Positions 8,479 to 17,567 of a DNA stretch of 64,000 bases are shown here, in pieces. Under the pieces are notes generated by a model. The model worked only from the letters and a program-made list of their open reading frames with translations. It searched no databases and was not told the origin of the DNA. This DNA comes from Alphaproteobacteria bacterium (GTDB taxonomy: Bacteria; Pseudomonadota; Alphaproteobacteria; Rhodobacterales; Rhodobacteraceae). The translations under genes were made by a program, and so were the position numbers. The stretch covers positions 62,001 to 126,000 of the forward strand of contig JAUIIJ010000005.1 of NCBI GenBank assembly GCA_030431825.1, given 5' to 3'. Each line of letters starts with the position of its first letter. Within the stretch, counting starts at the first letter, position 1.

Positions 8479-10314
8479 TTATTCCGCGGGTTCAGCTGCT
8501 TGCACGCCCGCTTTGTCGCGCAGTCCGTCGCGGTATAGAGCCTTGGCCAGGGACACGCACATCAGCCCCATGACCATGGCGAATGGCAACGCGCCTATGA
8601 TCATGGCGTTGCGCAGGGCTTCCATGGGGTCGGCGTCGCTGTTGGTCTTGCCCGCGATCAGGAGCGCGCCGATCACCGCCGTAAGGATCAGGCCCCAGAC
8701 GATCTTGTGCTTGTTGCCAACGTCCTGGTCACCGCCGGACATGATGGTGTTCATCACCAGGATGCCCGAGTCCGCGGATGTCACCAGGAATGTCATGATC
8801 AGCACCACGCACATGATTGTAATGGTCGACAGGAGCGGACCGGATATCATTTCGCCAAGCGTGACGAACAGCTTTGCGGTGTTGGAGGCACCGATGATGG
8901 CGCCATCGGCGCCGCCGGTCAACTCGAGGTCGATTGCGGTGCCGCCGAGGATGGTCATCCAGGCAAAGCAGACGAGGGCAGGGGCGATCATGCAGCCGAT
9001 GATGAATTCGCGCACCGTCCGACCGCGCGAGATACGCGCCAGGAACAATCCGACGAAGGGCGAGAACGCGATCCACCAGGCCCAGTAGAAGGTCGTCCAG
9101 CCGGCCTGCCAGCCGAACTGGCGTCCCGGCTCACCTGCCGCATAGGCGGCTTGCAGAACTTCCGGAGAAAGCGCGGCTGCCTCCGCCCCAAGCCCCGACA
9201 CGAACCCGTCAAAGGACCCCCATGCATTGGTTGCGCCGCCTCGGAGTGCATCGGCAAACGGTGCTGCTTCCGCTGGCAAGGCCGCATCGAAGGCCGCTGC
9301 TGATTGTGGTCCGTAGGCACCGAAGCTGATCGACAGGAAGTGCAGAATGTAGTCAACCAGCGCGGTTGCATAGGTGGTCATCGCGAACAGGAACGAGCCG
9401 AACACGACAAAGGTGAAAAGCAGGATCAGCGACAGGACCAGGTTGAGGTTGGAGAGGTATTTCACCCCGCGCCCGACACCGGATACCGCCGATATGATCG
9501 AGAGCCCCATGATCACGACAAGCCCGACGATCAGGCCAACGGTGCCCGGAGCCGGGGCGTCACCACCCAGATCCATCATCCATTCCATGCCCGTGATGGC
9601 ATAGAGCCCGTCGATAAACTGCGAGACACCGAAGCCGATGGTGACCGAGACGCCCAGGATCGTTGCGACAACGCCCAGCACATCGACCACGTGGCCGAGA
9701 AAGCCGTTCATCAGCTTGCCGAAGAGTGGCGTCAGGGCGGACCGGATCGTCAGTGGCATATCACGTGTATAGGCATAATAGGCCAGCGAGAGACCGGTCA
9801 CGACATAGATCGCCCAGGCGTGCAAGCCGTAGTGGGCGAAGGTATAGCGAAAGGCCGGTTGCAGCGCTTCTTCGGTGTTGGGCGCGACAGCGCCGGAAAT
9901 CACTTCCGGGTTCGAGCCCCAGAGCCCCAGCGGTTCGGCGGTCGCGAAGACCATGAGGCCCACACCGAGGCCGGCACCGAACATCATCGAGAACCAGGAG
10001 AAGTTCGAGAACTCCGTACCTTCACCGGGTCGTCCCATGATGCGCTTTCCGGTCTGCGGAATGATTGCAAGTGCCACCAGGAATAGGGCAAAAGCACCAA
10101 CTATCAAAATGTAGAAGACATTGAATGCCTCCAGCAGTTGCCAGTTCAGGCTTCCGAGAACGCCGTTGGCGTTGCCGGGCCAGATGAGCGCCCAGATCAC
10201 GAGACCAACCATGATCGCTTTCGAGAGCAGCGCGATTTCCACGCTGTGGCCCTCGTAAAAGCCGGTCTCGGATGTCTTGACCTCAACGTCTGTAAAAGGT
10301 GGTTTTATTGACAT
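8479..10314 (-). CDS. BCCT-family betaine/carnitine/choline transporter
   Basis: A 611-residue inner-membrane secondary transporter with about 12 helices. The family signature is present: FYWAWWIAFSPFVGLFLAR around residues 403-421, the first conserved block FSMMFGAGLGVGLMVFATAEP around 108-128, and LVTSADSGILVMNT near 517-530. BCCT proteins import quaternary amines using Na+ or H+ gradients. AGAGGAGG precedes the ATG at 10314. It is the last gene of an operon with an aldehyde dehydrogenase, Ldh-family reductase and M19 protein, so here it probably brings in a betaine for catabolism rather than for osmoprotection. A long extra loop rich in Ala (about residues 335-390) is noticeable. Confidence 0.93.
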   Translation of the reverse strand: MSIKPPFTDVEVKTSETGFYEGHSVEIALLSKAIMVGLVIWALIWPGNANGVLGSLNWQLLEAFNVFYILIVGAFALFLVALAIIPQTGKRIMGRPGEGTEFSNFSWFSMMFGAGLGVGLMVFATAEPLGLWGSNPEVISGAVAPNTEEALQPAFRYTFAHYGLHAWAIYVVTGLSLAYYAYTRDMPLTIRSALTPLFGKLMNGFLGHVVDVLGVVATILGVSVTIGFGVSQFIDGLYAITGMEWMMDLGGDAPAPGTVGLIVGLVVIMGLSIISAVSGVGRGVKYLSNLNLVLSLILLFTFVVFGSFLFAMTTYATALVDYILHFLSISFGAYGPQSAAAFDAALPAEAAPFADALRGGATNAWGSFDGFVSGLGAEAAALSPEVLQAAYAAGEPGRQFGWQAGWTTFYWAWWIAFSPFVGLFLARISRGRTVREFIIGCMIAPALVCFAWMTILGGTAIDLELTGGADGAIIGASNTAKLFVTLGEMISGPLLSTITIMCVVLIMTFLVTSADSGILVMNTIMSGGDQDVGNKHKIVWGLILTAVIGALLIAGKTNSDADPMEALRNAMIIGALPFAMVMGLMCVSLAKALYRDGLRDKAGVQAAEPAE

Positions 10315-10399
10315 GCGTTTCCTCCTCTGAATTCATGTTTTCCGACCTCCCGCCAGAAGCGCGAGATCCTTTGCTATGCGACGATTTTGATGTCGCGTT

Positions 10400-11410
10400 T
10401 CATTCGACGATTGCCTCAATTTTCTTTAATGTTGCCGTGTTGACCGGAACGCCCTGGAGTCTGGCGCGTGTCCGGAACTTCTGACGTCCTTCTCCGGGTA
10501 CACGTGCGTTGTCCTGCGCGTGTATGGCGTCGAGCAGGTGTGACATTGATGCCGAGAATCCCTCGCCTGCCGTAAGATCCGGATTGATCGCGAGGAAAAA
10601 CTGTCCGGTCCGTGGCGGGCCGCCTGCCGTGCCGGAAAATGGCGAAGCGTCGATCCCGAGCGTCGCTCCAGTCAATGCCGCTGCCATGATTTCCGTCATC
10701 AAGGCTGCGCCAACGCCCTTGTAGCCGCCGGACGGTGCCATGGAGCCCTTGAGACCGACCTCGGGGTCTGTGGTTGGATTGCCTTCGGGATCAAGTGCCC
10801 AGCCCACCGGGATCGATTTGCCTTCCCGCGCGTGCTTCATCACCTCGCTTTTGGCAATCGTGCTCGCGCTCTGATCCATGAGCAGTGCAGGTTCCCCGCC
10901 ATCACCTGGAACGGCGATGGACATCGGGTTTGTCCCGACGACCGGTTTGGAGCCGCCGGACGGCGCAATCGACGCCGGCGCGTTGGTAAAGCCAAGGCCG
11001 ACCAGGCCGGCCTGCGCCAGCCGCGATGTATGATAGCCCAGGACACCGCAATTATAGCTGTTGCGGATTGCAAGCCCCGCAATCCCACTTTCCCTTGCAA
11101 GCGGGATGAGTTTCTCAAAGCCCAGATCGATCGCCGGGTGCGCAAAGCCGGTCCCGGCGTCGACACGGATGGTGGAAGCGGCGGGCGTTTCCAGACTCGG
11201 CTTGGCGAGGCCATCCACCTTTCCACATTGCACGTGTTCGCAATAGATCGGGATGTAGGCCAGGCCGTGGCTTGCGATGCCGTCGGCCTCGGTCGCGGCG
11301 GTCGCAATTGCCAGGGGTCGTGCATTCTCTTCGGAAGTCCCGGCCTTGACCAAAGCCCGGAAGGCCAGGTCTTCAATTTCGCTCAGCGAGAGTGTCTTGG
11401 TATCGGTCAT
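10400..11410 (-). CDS. Ldh-family (malate/L-lactate dehydrogenase-like) oxidoreductase
   Basis: A 336-residue NAD(P)-dependent enzyme of the MDH/LDH-2 fold, unrelated to classical LDH. The catalytic D-x-x-x-S-H-G motif lies at 43-49 (His48). NAD-fold segments NSYNCGVLGYHTSRLAQAG, KPVVGTNPMSIAVPG and APSGGYKGVGAALMTEI follow. Family members reduce or oxidise alpha-keto acids or cyclic imines such as delta1-pyrroline and piperideine carboxylates. Its place with a semialdehyde-type dehydrogenase and a BCCT importer favours an imine or keto-acid step in amino-acid or betaine breakdown. It starts 15 bases after the DUF3726 gene. Confidence 0.88.
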   Translation of the reverse strand: MTDTKTLSLSEIEDLAFRALVKAGTSEENARPLAIATAATEADGIASHGLAYIPIYCEHVQCGKVDGLAKPSLETPAASTIRVDAGTGFAHPAIDLGFEKLIPLARESGIAGLAIRNSYNCGVLGYHTSRLAQAGLVGLGFTNAPASIAPSGGSKPVVGTNPMSIAVPGDGGEPALLMDQSASTIAKSEVMKHAREGKSIPVGWALDPEGNPTTDPEVGLKGSMAPSGGYKGVGAALMTEIMAAALTGATLGIDASPFSGTAGGPPRTGQFFLAINPDLTAGEGFSASMSHLLDAIHAQDNARVPGEGRQKFRTRARLQGVPVNTATLKKIEAIVE

Positions 11411-11425
11411 TTCTGCCCCTTCGCG

Positions 11426-12076
11426 TCAATCGTTGTCTGTTGTGCCCGCGCCCGCGCCCTTCAGGCGACTTTCCTCTGTGGCGGGCGCGAATGTTCGATG
11501 CGCAAATGCGCTCAGCCTGGACCAGTCACTTTCGCTGACCGTGGCCCGCAACACAGGCTCTTTGCGGCCCGTCATTTCGGCGGGTGTCGTGAAGACAAGA
11601 CGATCAGCCTGCCCAATGCCCAGAGCGTCGTCGCTCGCGGTCAGGCAGAGTTGATGCCCATCGGTGGCCAGACGTGCATCCTGCCATTCAACGGCCACAG
11701 GTGTCCCGAGCCTCAGCGCCGCACCGCCCATGAACGGCACGGTCAGCAGCGGGAAAAGCACATTCTCCATGGTTATGCTTCCGCGCTCTTTCAGTCGCGT
11801 GGCGCTGTCGCTCAGCGAGGCGCCGGCGATCAACGGGCTCATACGGCGAACAGGCGCGTGCCAGATCTCGGCGCTCAGCGATACCGGAGAGACATCGATC
11901 GCAGGGATGCGGTCGTTCAACTCGAGAAGATCAGCCAGTTTCTCGGCACCGGGAAGTCCGAATGCAGAGAGCCATCTTGCGCCTTTCGCGGCCTCTTCCG
12001 CCAATCCCCAGGGCAGGCCCGAACCGCGACCGGCCCGTTTGCATAGCGCCTCGATCTCATTGAGTGAATGAGTCAT
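11426..12076 (-). CDS. DUF3726 domain protein
   Basis: A 216-residue soluble protein with the DUF3726 opening: SLNEIEALCKRAGRG at residues 4-18, then LPWGLAEEAAKGARWL at 21-36. The rest is a small all-purpose alpha/beta sequence with no catalytic motif that I recognise. Its ATG overlaps the stop of the preceding 563-residue gene (ATGA) and the Ldh-family gene follows by 15 bases, so it is a fixed member of this operon. Function is unknown. The many small and hydrophobic residues in the middle (NVLFPLLTVPFMGGAALRLG) could be a buried core rather than a membrane helix. Confidence 0.82.
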   Translation of the reverse strand: MTHSLNEIEALCKRAGRGSGLPWGLAEEAAKGARWLSAFGLPGAEKLADLLELNDRIPAIDVSPVSLSAEIWHAPVRRMSPLIAGASLSDSATRLKERGSITMENVLFPLLTVPFMGGAALRLGTPVAVEWQDARLATDGHQLCLTASDDALGIGQADRLVFTTPAEMTGRKEPVLRATVSESDWSRLSAFAHRTFAPATEESRLKGAGAGTTDND

Positions 12077-13764
12077 GCCGCGGTCTCCCTTGCATTCGGG
12101 AAGACCCAGTAATCAGCGTTATCGCCGGTTAGTTCGAACGGCAGCGGGGCATTGCCATACATGCAGATCCGCACCCACCTGTCTGATCGGGGATCGAACT
12201 TGGTTGCCCCGAAGAACGACAGTTTGCAGCGCAGCATGTCGATCGGAAGAACCTGGTCCGAGATCGTGTTGTCACGAATTTCGGCGTAAGGCGCGCGCTT
12301 GGCGATCTGTGTGCGTCGCACGGTGTGGCGGCATTCCGGATGCCGCAAAAGAAAGTCCGCAATCTGCGCTTCGTCCGGCCAATGCGAAACGGCCGTGTAG
12401 AGTTGCGCAGCATCGCGGCCGGGTGCCAGGGGCTGTTCGTAGTCTTCGATCGGCTCCTCGAACCGCTCGCCAAGACGCGGCTCCAGCTTCTCTTCCGAAA
12501 CATACCAGGCCCGGGCCCGGTTTTCGGGGCGCGCCCAGTCAGTGTTCAAGGCCCAGGCATAGACGTCTTCCAGGATGGCGCGCAGATCTGCGATCGTCAT
12601 CGCACCCGCGATGCGGAAGGTCGCCGTATTGTCCGCGGCCATCTCATCGGCGAAGCCGTCGACCAGATGCCCGTATGGCTCGGTCATCAGCGACGCGATC
12701 CATTCCTGCCCTTCCTCCCCGAGGTTGGCTTCGCTCCATTGGTATAATGCGTTCCAGGCTCCGGGCTCTGAAAGATCGGTATCCTCGAGGTGACGCGTGA
12801 CATTTTCGACATCCTCGCGGAGGCTTGCCAGCTTCTCGATCTGGATCGGGTGGTCCGAGTGCCAGGTCTTGATGGTGGTCTTGCCGCGTTCGACCAGTTC
12901 CAGAAACAACTCCACTTCGGACGCGCTCGCCCTGCCCACCGAGCGGACCGCCTGAATGGCTTTTTCCCGCGCCATGATCCAGTTGTTGAAGAGGACGGGG
13001 TGGTTGAGAAGAAAGGGTGCCATGCCGAGGCCCGTCGAATTGCCGATCCCCATGGAGCGTGCCAGGTCGACCGAGAGCTTTGCTGCTTCCCGGCCCGTCT
13101 GCCGGGCGCGGACATCCGCCATGTGCTGCACCAGTTCCGTGACGAACCAGCGCGTCAGGAAAACCGAGAGCATCTCGGCCTGAAACGGGGATGCGAACTC
13201 CGGACGGTTGGCGATCATCTCACGATCAGCGGCACCCAGCTTACCCGAGCCGTAAACCGCAGTCGTCCGCATCAGATAGCCGACGGCGTCGATCTGTCGG
13301 GCGTCGGGCTGTACGCCGGAGGCCAGCGAACTCACCACATGCTCCCAGAGCCGAACAGAGCGGTTGGCGCGAGAGACCGAGAGTTCCTTGCCGGTGACCC
13401 GGCCAGCCTCCTGGTAGGGAATATTCCGCGACAGGCGTTCGATATCGTCCGAGCCCGGCACGCCATCGTGCAGGGTGAAGGTGCAATCCCACGCCTCGGC
13501 GATCACCCGGTCCGACCGCTGTTCAGCAGGCAGGTCATGCGCAAACGCCACAAGCGAGTAGGACCGTTCCGGCCCATGTGCCGTGTAAACGGCATGTCCC
13601 ACGCCGTCATCATCGATCTCGAAGGCCCGGCGCTCGAATGTCCAACCCTCGCGCGCCATGCGACGTGTCAGGATGCGCATGAAGGACAATCGGGATTGGT
13701 GCAGCGATCCAAGGCGCTTCAGGCGCATTACCAGATTGGGATCGCGAAACGCTATCTCAGCCAT
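12073..13764 (-). CDS. Conserved hypothetical, 563 aa
   Basis: A soluble 563-residue protein that I cannot assign to a named family. It starts after a very strong ribosome site (AGGAGGAGG). Visible features: LKRLGSLHQSRLSFMRILTR near 16-35, a helical middle rich in Glu and Arg, GNSTGLGMAPFLLNHPVLFNN near 242-262, and a C-terminal part with TVRRTQIAKRAPYAEIRDN and FFGATKFDPRSDRWVRICMYG. No signal peptide or cofactor motif is evident. It is translationally coupled to the DUF3726 gene (ATGA), and the two may act together as enzyme subunits in the pathway. That partnership is inferred from position only. Confidence 0.85.
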   Translation of the reverse strand: MAEIAFRDPNLVMRLKRLGSLHQSRLSFMRILTRRMAREGWTFERRAFEIDDDGVGHAVYTAHGPERSYSLVAFAHDLPAEQRSDRVIAEAWDCTFTLHDGVPGSDDIERLSRNIPYQEAGRVTGKELSVSRANRSVRLWEHVVSSLASGVQPDARQIDAVGYLMRTTAVYGSGKLGAADREMIANRPEFASPFQAEMLSVFLTRWFVTELVQHMADVRARQTGREAAKLSVDLARSMGIGNSTGLGMAPFLLNHPVLFNNWIMAREKAIQAVRSVGRASASEVELFLELVERGKTTIKTWHSDHPIQIEKLASLREDVENVTRHLEDTDLSEPGAWNALYQWSEANLGEEGQEWIASLMTEPYGHLVDGFADEMAADNTATFRIAGAMTIADLRAILEDVYAWALNTDWARPENRARAWYVSEEKLEPRLGERFEEPIEDYEQPLAPGRDAAQLYTAVSHWPDEAQIADFLLRHPECRHTVRRTQIAKRAPYAEIRDNTISDQVLPIDMLRCKLSFFGATKFDPRSDRWVRICMYGNAPLPFELTGDNADYWVFPNARETAA

Positions 13765-13869
13765 CTGTCAGACCTCCTCCTCAGGTCGAAATGGGTTACT
13801 TTCTCACCCGACACCTACGGGCATGTGCCGGGCACCGGTTCTGCGCCCGGTATCGTTTGCGCTGAGTGG

Positions 13870-14910
13870 TCAACGTGAAACCGCCAGTTTCGCTGGCCCG
13901 GCATCTTGTGGCGCGGTGGAGCGGGCCTGCGATTGCGGAATGAAGTTTTCAGCAAAGAACCGATACCAGTTTCCCCCCATGACTCCGGCGACTTCGGCCT
14001 CGTCGAAGCCCACGTCTCGAAGACCGGTTTCGATATTTCCAAAGTCGCGATTGTCGGCGAACCAGCTCGGCATCGCCGGAAATCCCGGCGCAGAGGCTGA
14101 TCCTTCACCGTAGTCCATTTCCTTGGTCCAGCGTCCGACACGCATCCATTCGACGATGCTGTCTGGCTGGTCCTGGCAAAGGTCGGTGCCGATTCCGAGG
14201 CTGTGAACGCCATACTTCTCCGCGGCACGCGCAATCATCCCGCAAAAGCTCTCGAGCGTGCAGTCAGACTTGTCCTTCAGGTGATGCGGATAAACCGAGA
14301 AGCCCATCATGCCGCCGTTTTCGACGACCGCGCGGATCACGTCCTCGCGCTTGTTTCGCAATGCGGGCGACCATTCGTGCGGATTGGCGTGGGTGATGGC
14401 GATCGGCCGTTCGGAGATTTCAGCGGCTTCGATTGTCGAACGGTCGGCCGAATGGCTCATATCGACGACAAGGCCCACCCGGTTCATTTCCTTGATGACC
14501 TGTTTGCCCATCCGCGTGATGCCGGTATCTTCGGTTTCGTAGCATCCCGTCGCGAGCAGCGACTGGTTGTTGTAGGTCAGCTGCATGAAGCGCGCGCCCA
14601 GGGTGTGCAGAATCTCGATAAGCCCGATATCGTCTTCCATGGGGCTGGGGTTCTGGAAGCCAAAGAACACTGCCGTGCGCCCGGTCTCGCGCGCGACATC
14701 GATGTCGCTGGCCCATTCCCCTTTCATGATCAGGTCGGGGTATTGCTCGAACCACCGGTTCCATTTCTCGAAGTTCAGAACCGTTTCGCGAAATGTTTCG
14801 TGATAGGCGATGGTGACATGGACGGCGTCCACGCCGCCTTGCCTGAGCTGGCGAAAGATCTTTTCTGACCATCTGGCGTATTGCAATCCATCAATCAGCA
14901 CCCGTTTCAT
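13870..14910 (-). CDS. M19 membrane-dipeptidase-like protein
   Basis: A 346-residue TIM-barrel amidohydrolase of peptidase family M19 (renal dipeptidase type). Family segments: TGRTAVFFGFQNPSPM near 84-99, RFMQLTYNNQSLLATGC near 115-131, the metal-ligand strand VDMSHSADRSTIEA near 155-168, the second His in AITHANPHEW near 177-186, and GIGTDLCQDQP near 247-257. Oddly, the N-terminal metal motif, normally D-G-H-N-D, reads D-G-L-Q-Y (residues 7-11), so the His-x-Asp ligands are missing. No signal peptide is present, so it is cytoplasmic. A GGAGG ribosome site lies just before the ATG. It may hydrolyse a non-peptide amide or be catalytically altered. Confidence 0.88.
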   Translation of the reverse strand: MKRVLIDGLQYARWSEKIFRQLRQGGVDAVHVTIAYHETFRETVLNFEKWNRWFEQYPDLIMKGEWASDIDVARETGRTAVFFGFQNPSPMEDDIGLIEILHTLGARFMQLTYNNQSLLATGCYETEDTGITRMGKQVIKEMNRVGLVVDMSHSADRSTIEAAEISERPIAITHANPHEWSPALRNKREDVIRAVVENGGMMGFSVYPHHLKDKSDCTLESFCGMIARAAEKYGVHSLGIGTDLCQDQPDSIVEWMRVGRWTKEMDYGEGSASAPGFPAMPSWFADNRDFGNIETGLRDVGFDEAEVAGVMGGNWYRFFAENFIPQSQARSTAPQDAGPAKLAVSR

Positions 14911-15116
14911 TTTCTGCCTCCTTCAACAACGGAAGCCTTCGCGCCGGTACGCGCGTGGCCGGACGTCTTTCCCGTGGCACAGCCCAAGGCCGGCGCGTAT
15001 CGGTGCGCCGTCTGGAGATACGCAGGCAGCTTTGTCGCCACCGGCTTCTCCGACGTCTTGCCAACGACCGACACAGGTGTCGCCTTCTCCGTGATGATCT
15101 CCTGGTATTCCATCAT
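14907..15116 (-). CDS. Possible small ORF between ALDH and M19 genes
   Basis: A 69-residue frame that starts inside the aldehyde dehydrogenase stop and ends inside the M19 start, both by 4-base overlaps typical of coupled genes. The product begins MMEYQEIITEKATPVSVVG and is basic, with no family I recognise. If not a gene, the ~200 bases between its neighbours would be an unusually long spacer in a tight operon. The overlaps are the only real support. Confidence 0.4.
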   Translation of the reverse strand: MMEYQEIITEKATPVSVVGKTSEKPVATKLPAYLQTAHRYAPALGCATGKTSGHARTGAKASVVEGGRK

Positions 15117-16564
15117 TCCGGTATCCCTGCGCTGATGTAGGCTGTCTTGACGGTGGTATAGAACTCGGCAGCTGCCTTGCCCTGCTCGCGCGGGCCATAG
15201 GAGCTGTCGCCGCGCCCACCGAATGGCACGTGATAGTCGGTCCCGGCGGTCGGCAGGTTGACTGTGACCACACCGGTACGCGCATTGCGCCGGAAATGTG
15301 TGGCCCGGGCCAGCGATCTGGTTGCGATGCCGGAGGTCAGGCCGAAGTTGGTGTCGTTGACGACGCTGAGAGCTTCTTCGTAGCTGTCGACCCTGATGAC
15401 ACTGGTCAGCGGCGCGAACATCTCCTCGCGGTTGATGCGCATGTCATTCGTCGTGTTCAGGAACACACCCGGCGACATGTAGAACCCGTCATGCGGCATA
15501 TCGAGCCGGGCACCGCCGCAGGCAAGCTCGGCGCCTTCGGATTTGCCCAGAGCGACATAGGCCAGGTTCTCCTGAAGCTGTCCGTCGCTGACGATCGGGC
15601 CCATCTGCACGCCTTCGTCCAGCGCGTGGCCCACTTTCATCGATCTCGCACCTGCCACCAGTTTTTCGACAAAGGCGTCATGGATGGCTGCGTGCACCAC
15701 CAGCCGGGAGGAGGCCGTGCATTTCTGACCTGACCCGCCGAAAGCTCCCCCAAGCGCGAGTGAAACGGCCAGGTCGAGATCGGCATCGTCCATGACCGCC
15801 AACGCGTTCTTGGAGCCCATCTCCATCTGAACCTTGGTCAGGTTCTGGATCGCGGCCGCAGCGATGCCCTTGCCGACCGGGACGGAACCGGTGAAGGTGA
15901 TCGCATCGACCTGGGGGCTCTCGACAAGGGCTTGTCCAATCGCGCGTCCCGATCCCATGACGAGGCTGAAGAGACCTTTGGGAATGTCCTGCCGGTTGAT
16001 GATCTCGGCCAGCGCGACGGCCGAGGCCGGTGTCACATTCGCAGGCTTCCAGACGACCGCATTGCCATAGCAAAGCGCCGGCGCGATTTTCCATGAGGCC
16101 GTCGCGGTGGGAAAATTCCACGGGCTGATGACAGCGACGACGCCAACGGGCTCGCGACGAACGTCAATCTCGATGTCGGGGCGTACCGAGTCGGCATTCT
16201 CGCCGATCTGCCGCAGGCATTCGGCCGCATAGTAGGTGAAGAACTGACCGGCACGAAAAACTTCGCCTTTGCCCTCGGCGAAAGGTTTCCCCTCTTCCCG
16301 GCTCAGGAGTGTCCCCAGCTCTTCGGCGCGCGCCATCAATTCAGTGCCGATGGCGTTCAGAACCGCCTGTTTGCGCTCAAGCCCATAAGCGGCCCACTCC
16401 CGTTGGGCGACGCGCGCCTGCGCGAGGGTGTCATCAAGTTGCCCGGTCCCGGCTTGCGCAAACAGTCCGACAAGGTCGCTCAGGTCCGACGGGTTGCGGT
16501 TCTCGATCGCATCCGAGCCTGCGGCCCATTCTCCGGCGATCAGGTTTCTTTGAATCTCAGCCAT
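15113..16564 (-). CDS. Aldehyde dehydrogenase, semialdehyde type
   Basis: A 483-residue NAD(P)-dependent enzyme oxidising an aldehyde to a carboxylate. Seen: VISPWNFPTATASWKIAPAL for the cofactor site, FTGSVPVGKGIA for the Rossmann turn, the general base Glu in QMEMGSKNA near residue 248, and the nucleophile Cys282 in GQKCTASSR. The GQKCTASSR form is like alpha-ketoglutarate-semialdehyde (2,5-dioxopentanoate) dehydrogenases. The start is put at MAEIQRNLIAGEW (16564) because this is the standard N terminus; an upstream in-frame extension to 16708 would run across the divergent promoter. It is the first gene of the operon, divergent from lysR. Confidence 0.93.
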   Translation of the reverse strand: MAEIQRNLIAGEWAAGSDAIENRNPSDLSDLVGLFAQAGTGQLDDTLAQARVAQREWAAYGLERKQAVLNAIGTELMARAEELGTLLSREEGKPFAEGKGEVFRAGQFFTYYAAECLRQIGENADSVRPDIEIDVRREPVGVVAVISPWNFPTATASWKIAPALCYGNAVVWKPANVTPASAVALAEIINRQDIPKGLFSLVMGSGRAIGQALVESPQVDAITFTGSVPVGKGIAAAAIQNLTKVQMEMGSKNALAVMDDADLDLAVSLALGGAFGGSGQKCTASSRLVVHAAIHDAFVEKLVAGARSMKVGHALDEGVQMGPIVSDGQLQENLAYVALGKSEGAELACGGARLDMPHDGFYMSPGVFLNTTNDMRINREEMFAPLTSVIRVDSYEEALSVVNDTNFGLTSGIATRSLARATHFRRNARTGVVTVNLPTAGTDYHVPFGGRGDSSYGPREQGKAAAEFYTTVKTAYISAGIPE

Positions 16565-16641
16565 GACAAAGCGGCCCCCGTGAATTCTCATGTTCCCGAT
16601 ACTATGGACGCCGCGGCATATTTCAGGCAAACTAAAATTAT

Positions 16642-16655
16642 TGAAGGAATATTCA
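16642..16655. promoter_or_regulatory. Candidate LysR binding dyad
   Basis: TGAAGGAATATTCA in the divergent lysR/ALDH intergenic region has TGAA/TTCA arms around a palindromic GAATATTC. LysR-type sites usually follow T-N11-A; this is one base longer. It lies 16 bases before lysR. The call rests on position and symmetry only. Confidence 0.3.
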
Positions 16656-16670
16656 GAACGGCTTAATGTC

Positions 16671-17567
16671 ATGATGCTGAAAATCGAAGTTTTGCGCGGG
16701 TTCGTCACGGTTGCGCGTCATGGCAACCTGCACGACGCTGCAACAAAACTGGGACGTACCCCCTCTGCTGTCTCAATGATGTTGAAGCAGTTCGAAGCGC
16801 ATCTCGGGGAACCGCTCTTCGAGACGGATCGAAAAAACAGATTAACGGCACTCGGCGCGTTTGTTCTGGAGCAGGCAGAGCGCGAGCTGGAACATTTTGA
16901 CGGGACCGTGAAAGCCATCGAAGGCTATGCGAGTGCCAGCTTCGGCCGTATCAGGGTGGCGACCGTCCCATCCGTAGCCGGCACGATCATACCAAGACTG
17001 TTCTCGGAAAAAATAAGTAAATACAGCGATATACATGTGGAATTGCGGGATATGGACTCGCGCTCGGTTATCCATGAGCTGTCCAGAGGCCGGGTGGATG
17101 TCGGGATTGCGACCCTGGACCAGAGTGGGTCTGGCCTGCACAGTCGGCTGTTGATGGCCGACAGGTTCGGCGTTGTCTGCGCACGCATGCATCCGCTGGC
17201 CGCTCATTCTGTGCCAATAGACTGGAAAGATCTCGAGGGTGTGCGCCTGTTTGCCAACAGCTTGTCCGAGCGCATCGAAACAGAGGCGGCGAGAGAATTG
17301 CATCGGGCTTCGAACATATCCGCCCACAACGTGACCTCGATCATCGGGATGGTACGGGCAAATATCGGTGTGACGATCCTGCCCGAGATGGCCGCAAAGG
17401 CCGTGGAGCAATCGGATCTGGTTTTTCAGCTTCTGGCCGATGAGAGCGTAACTCGGGAAATACACCTGCTGCGACGCGCCGATTCGGCCCTGTCTCCTGT
17501 TGCGCGAATGTTCGAAGCCGACGTCGTCCAAACGGTAGAAGACATGCTTGCGGCAGGCGATCAATGA
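16671..17567 (+). CDS. LysR-family transcriptional regulator
   Basis: A 298-residue regulator. The N-terminal winged helix-turn-helix is at about 3-62 (VARHGNLHDAATKLGRTPSA, then LKQFEAHLGEPLFE), and the periplasmic-binding-like effector domain begins at about 85 (GRIRVATVPSVAG). The start is taken as the first ATG of the ATGATG pair at 16671. The gene diverges from the aldehyde dehydrogenase operon and ends without a downstream partner, the standard layout of a LysR activator controlling the adjacent catabolic operon. The inducer is unknown. Confidence 0.93.
   Translation: MMLKIEVLRGFVTVARHGNLHDAATKLGRTPSAVSMMLKQFEAHLGEPLFETDRKNRLTALGAFVLEQAERELEHFDGTVKAIEGYASASFGRIRVATVPSVAGTIIPRLFSEKISKYSDIHVELRDMDSRSVIHELSRGRVDVGIATLDQSGSGLHSRLLMADRFGVVCARMHPLAAHSVPIDWKDLEGVRLFANSLSERIETEAARELHRASNISAHNVTSIIGMVRANIGVTILPEMAAKAVEQSDLVFQLLADESVTREIHLLRRADSALSPVARMFEADVVQTVEDMLAAGDQ

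Noticed and set aside
14780..14795. CGTTTCGCGAAATG inside the M19-like gene as a repeat end
   Set aside because: It is explained by coding sequence and lacks the inner boxes of the element.
16565..16708. N-terminal extension of the aldehyde dehydrogenase
   Set aside because: It would occupy the divergent lysR promoter; the family N terminus begins at 16564.
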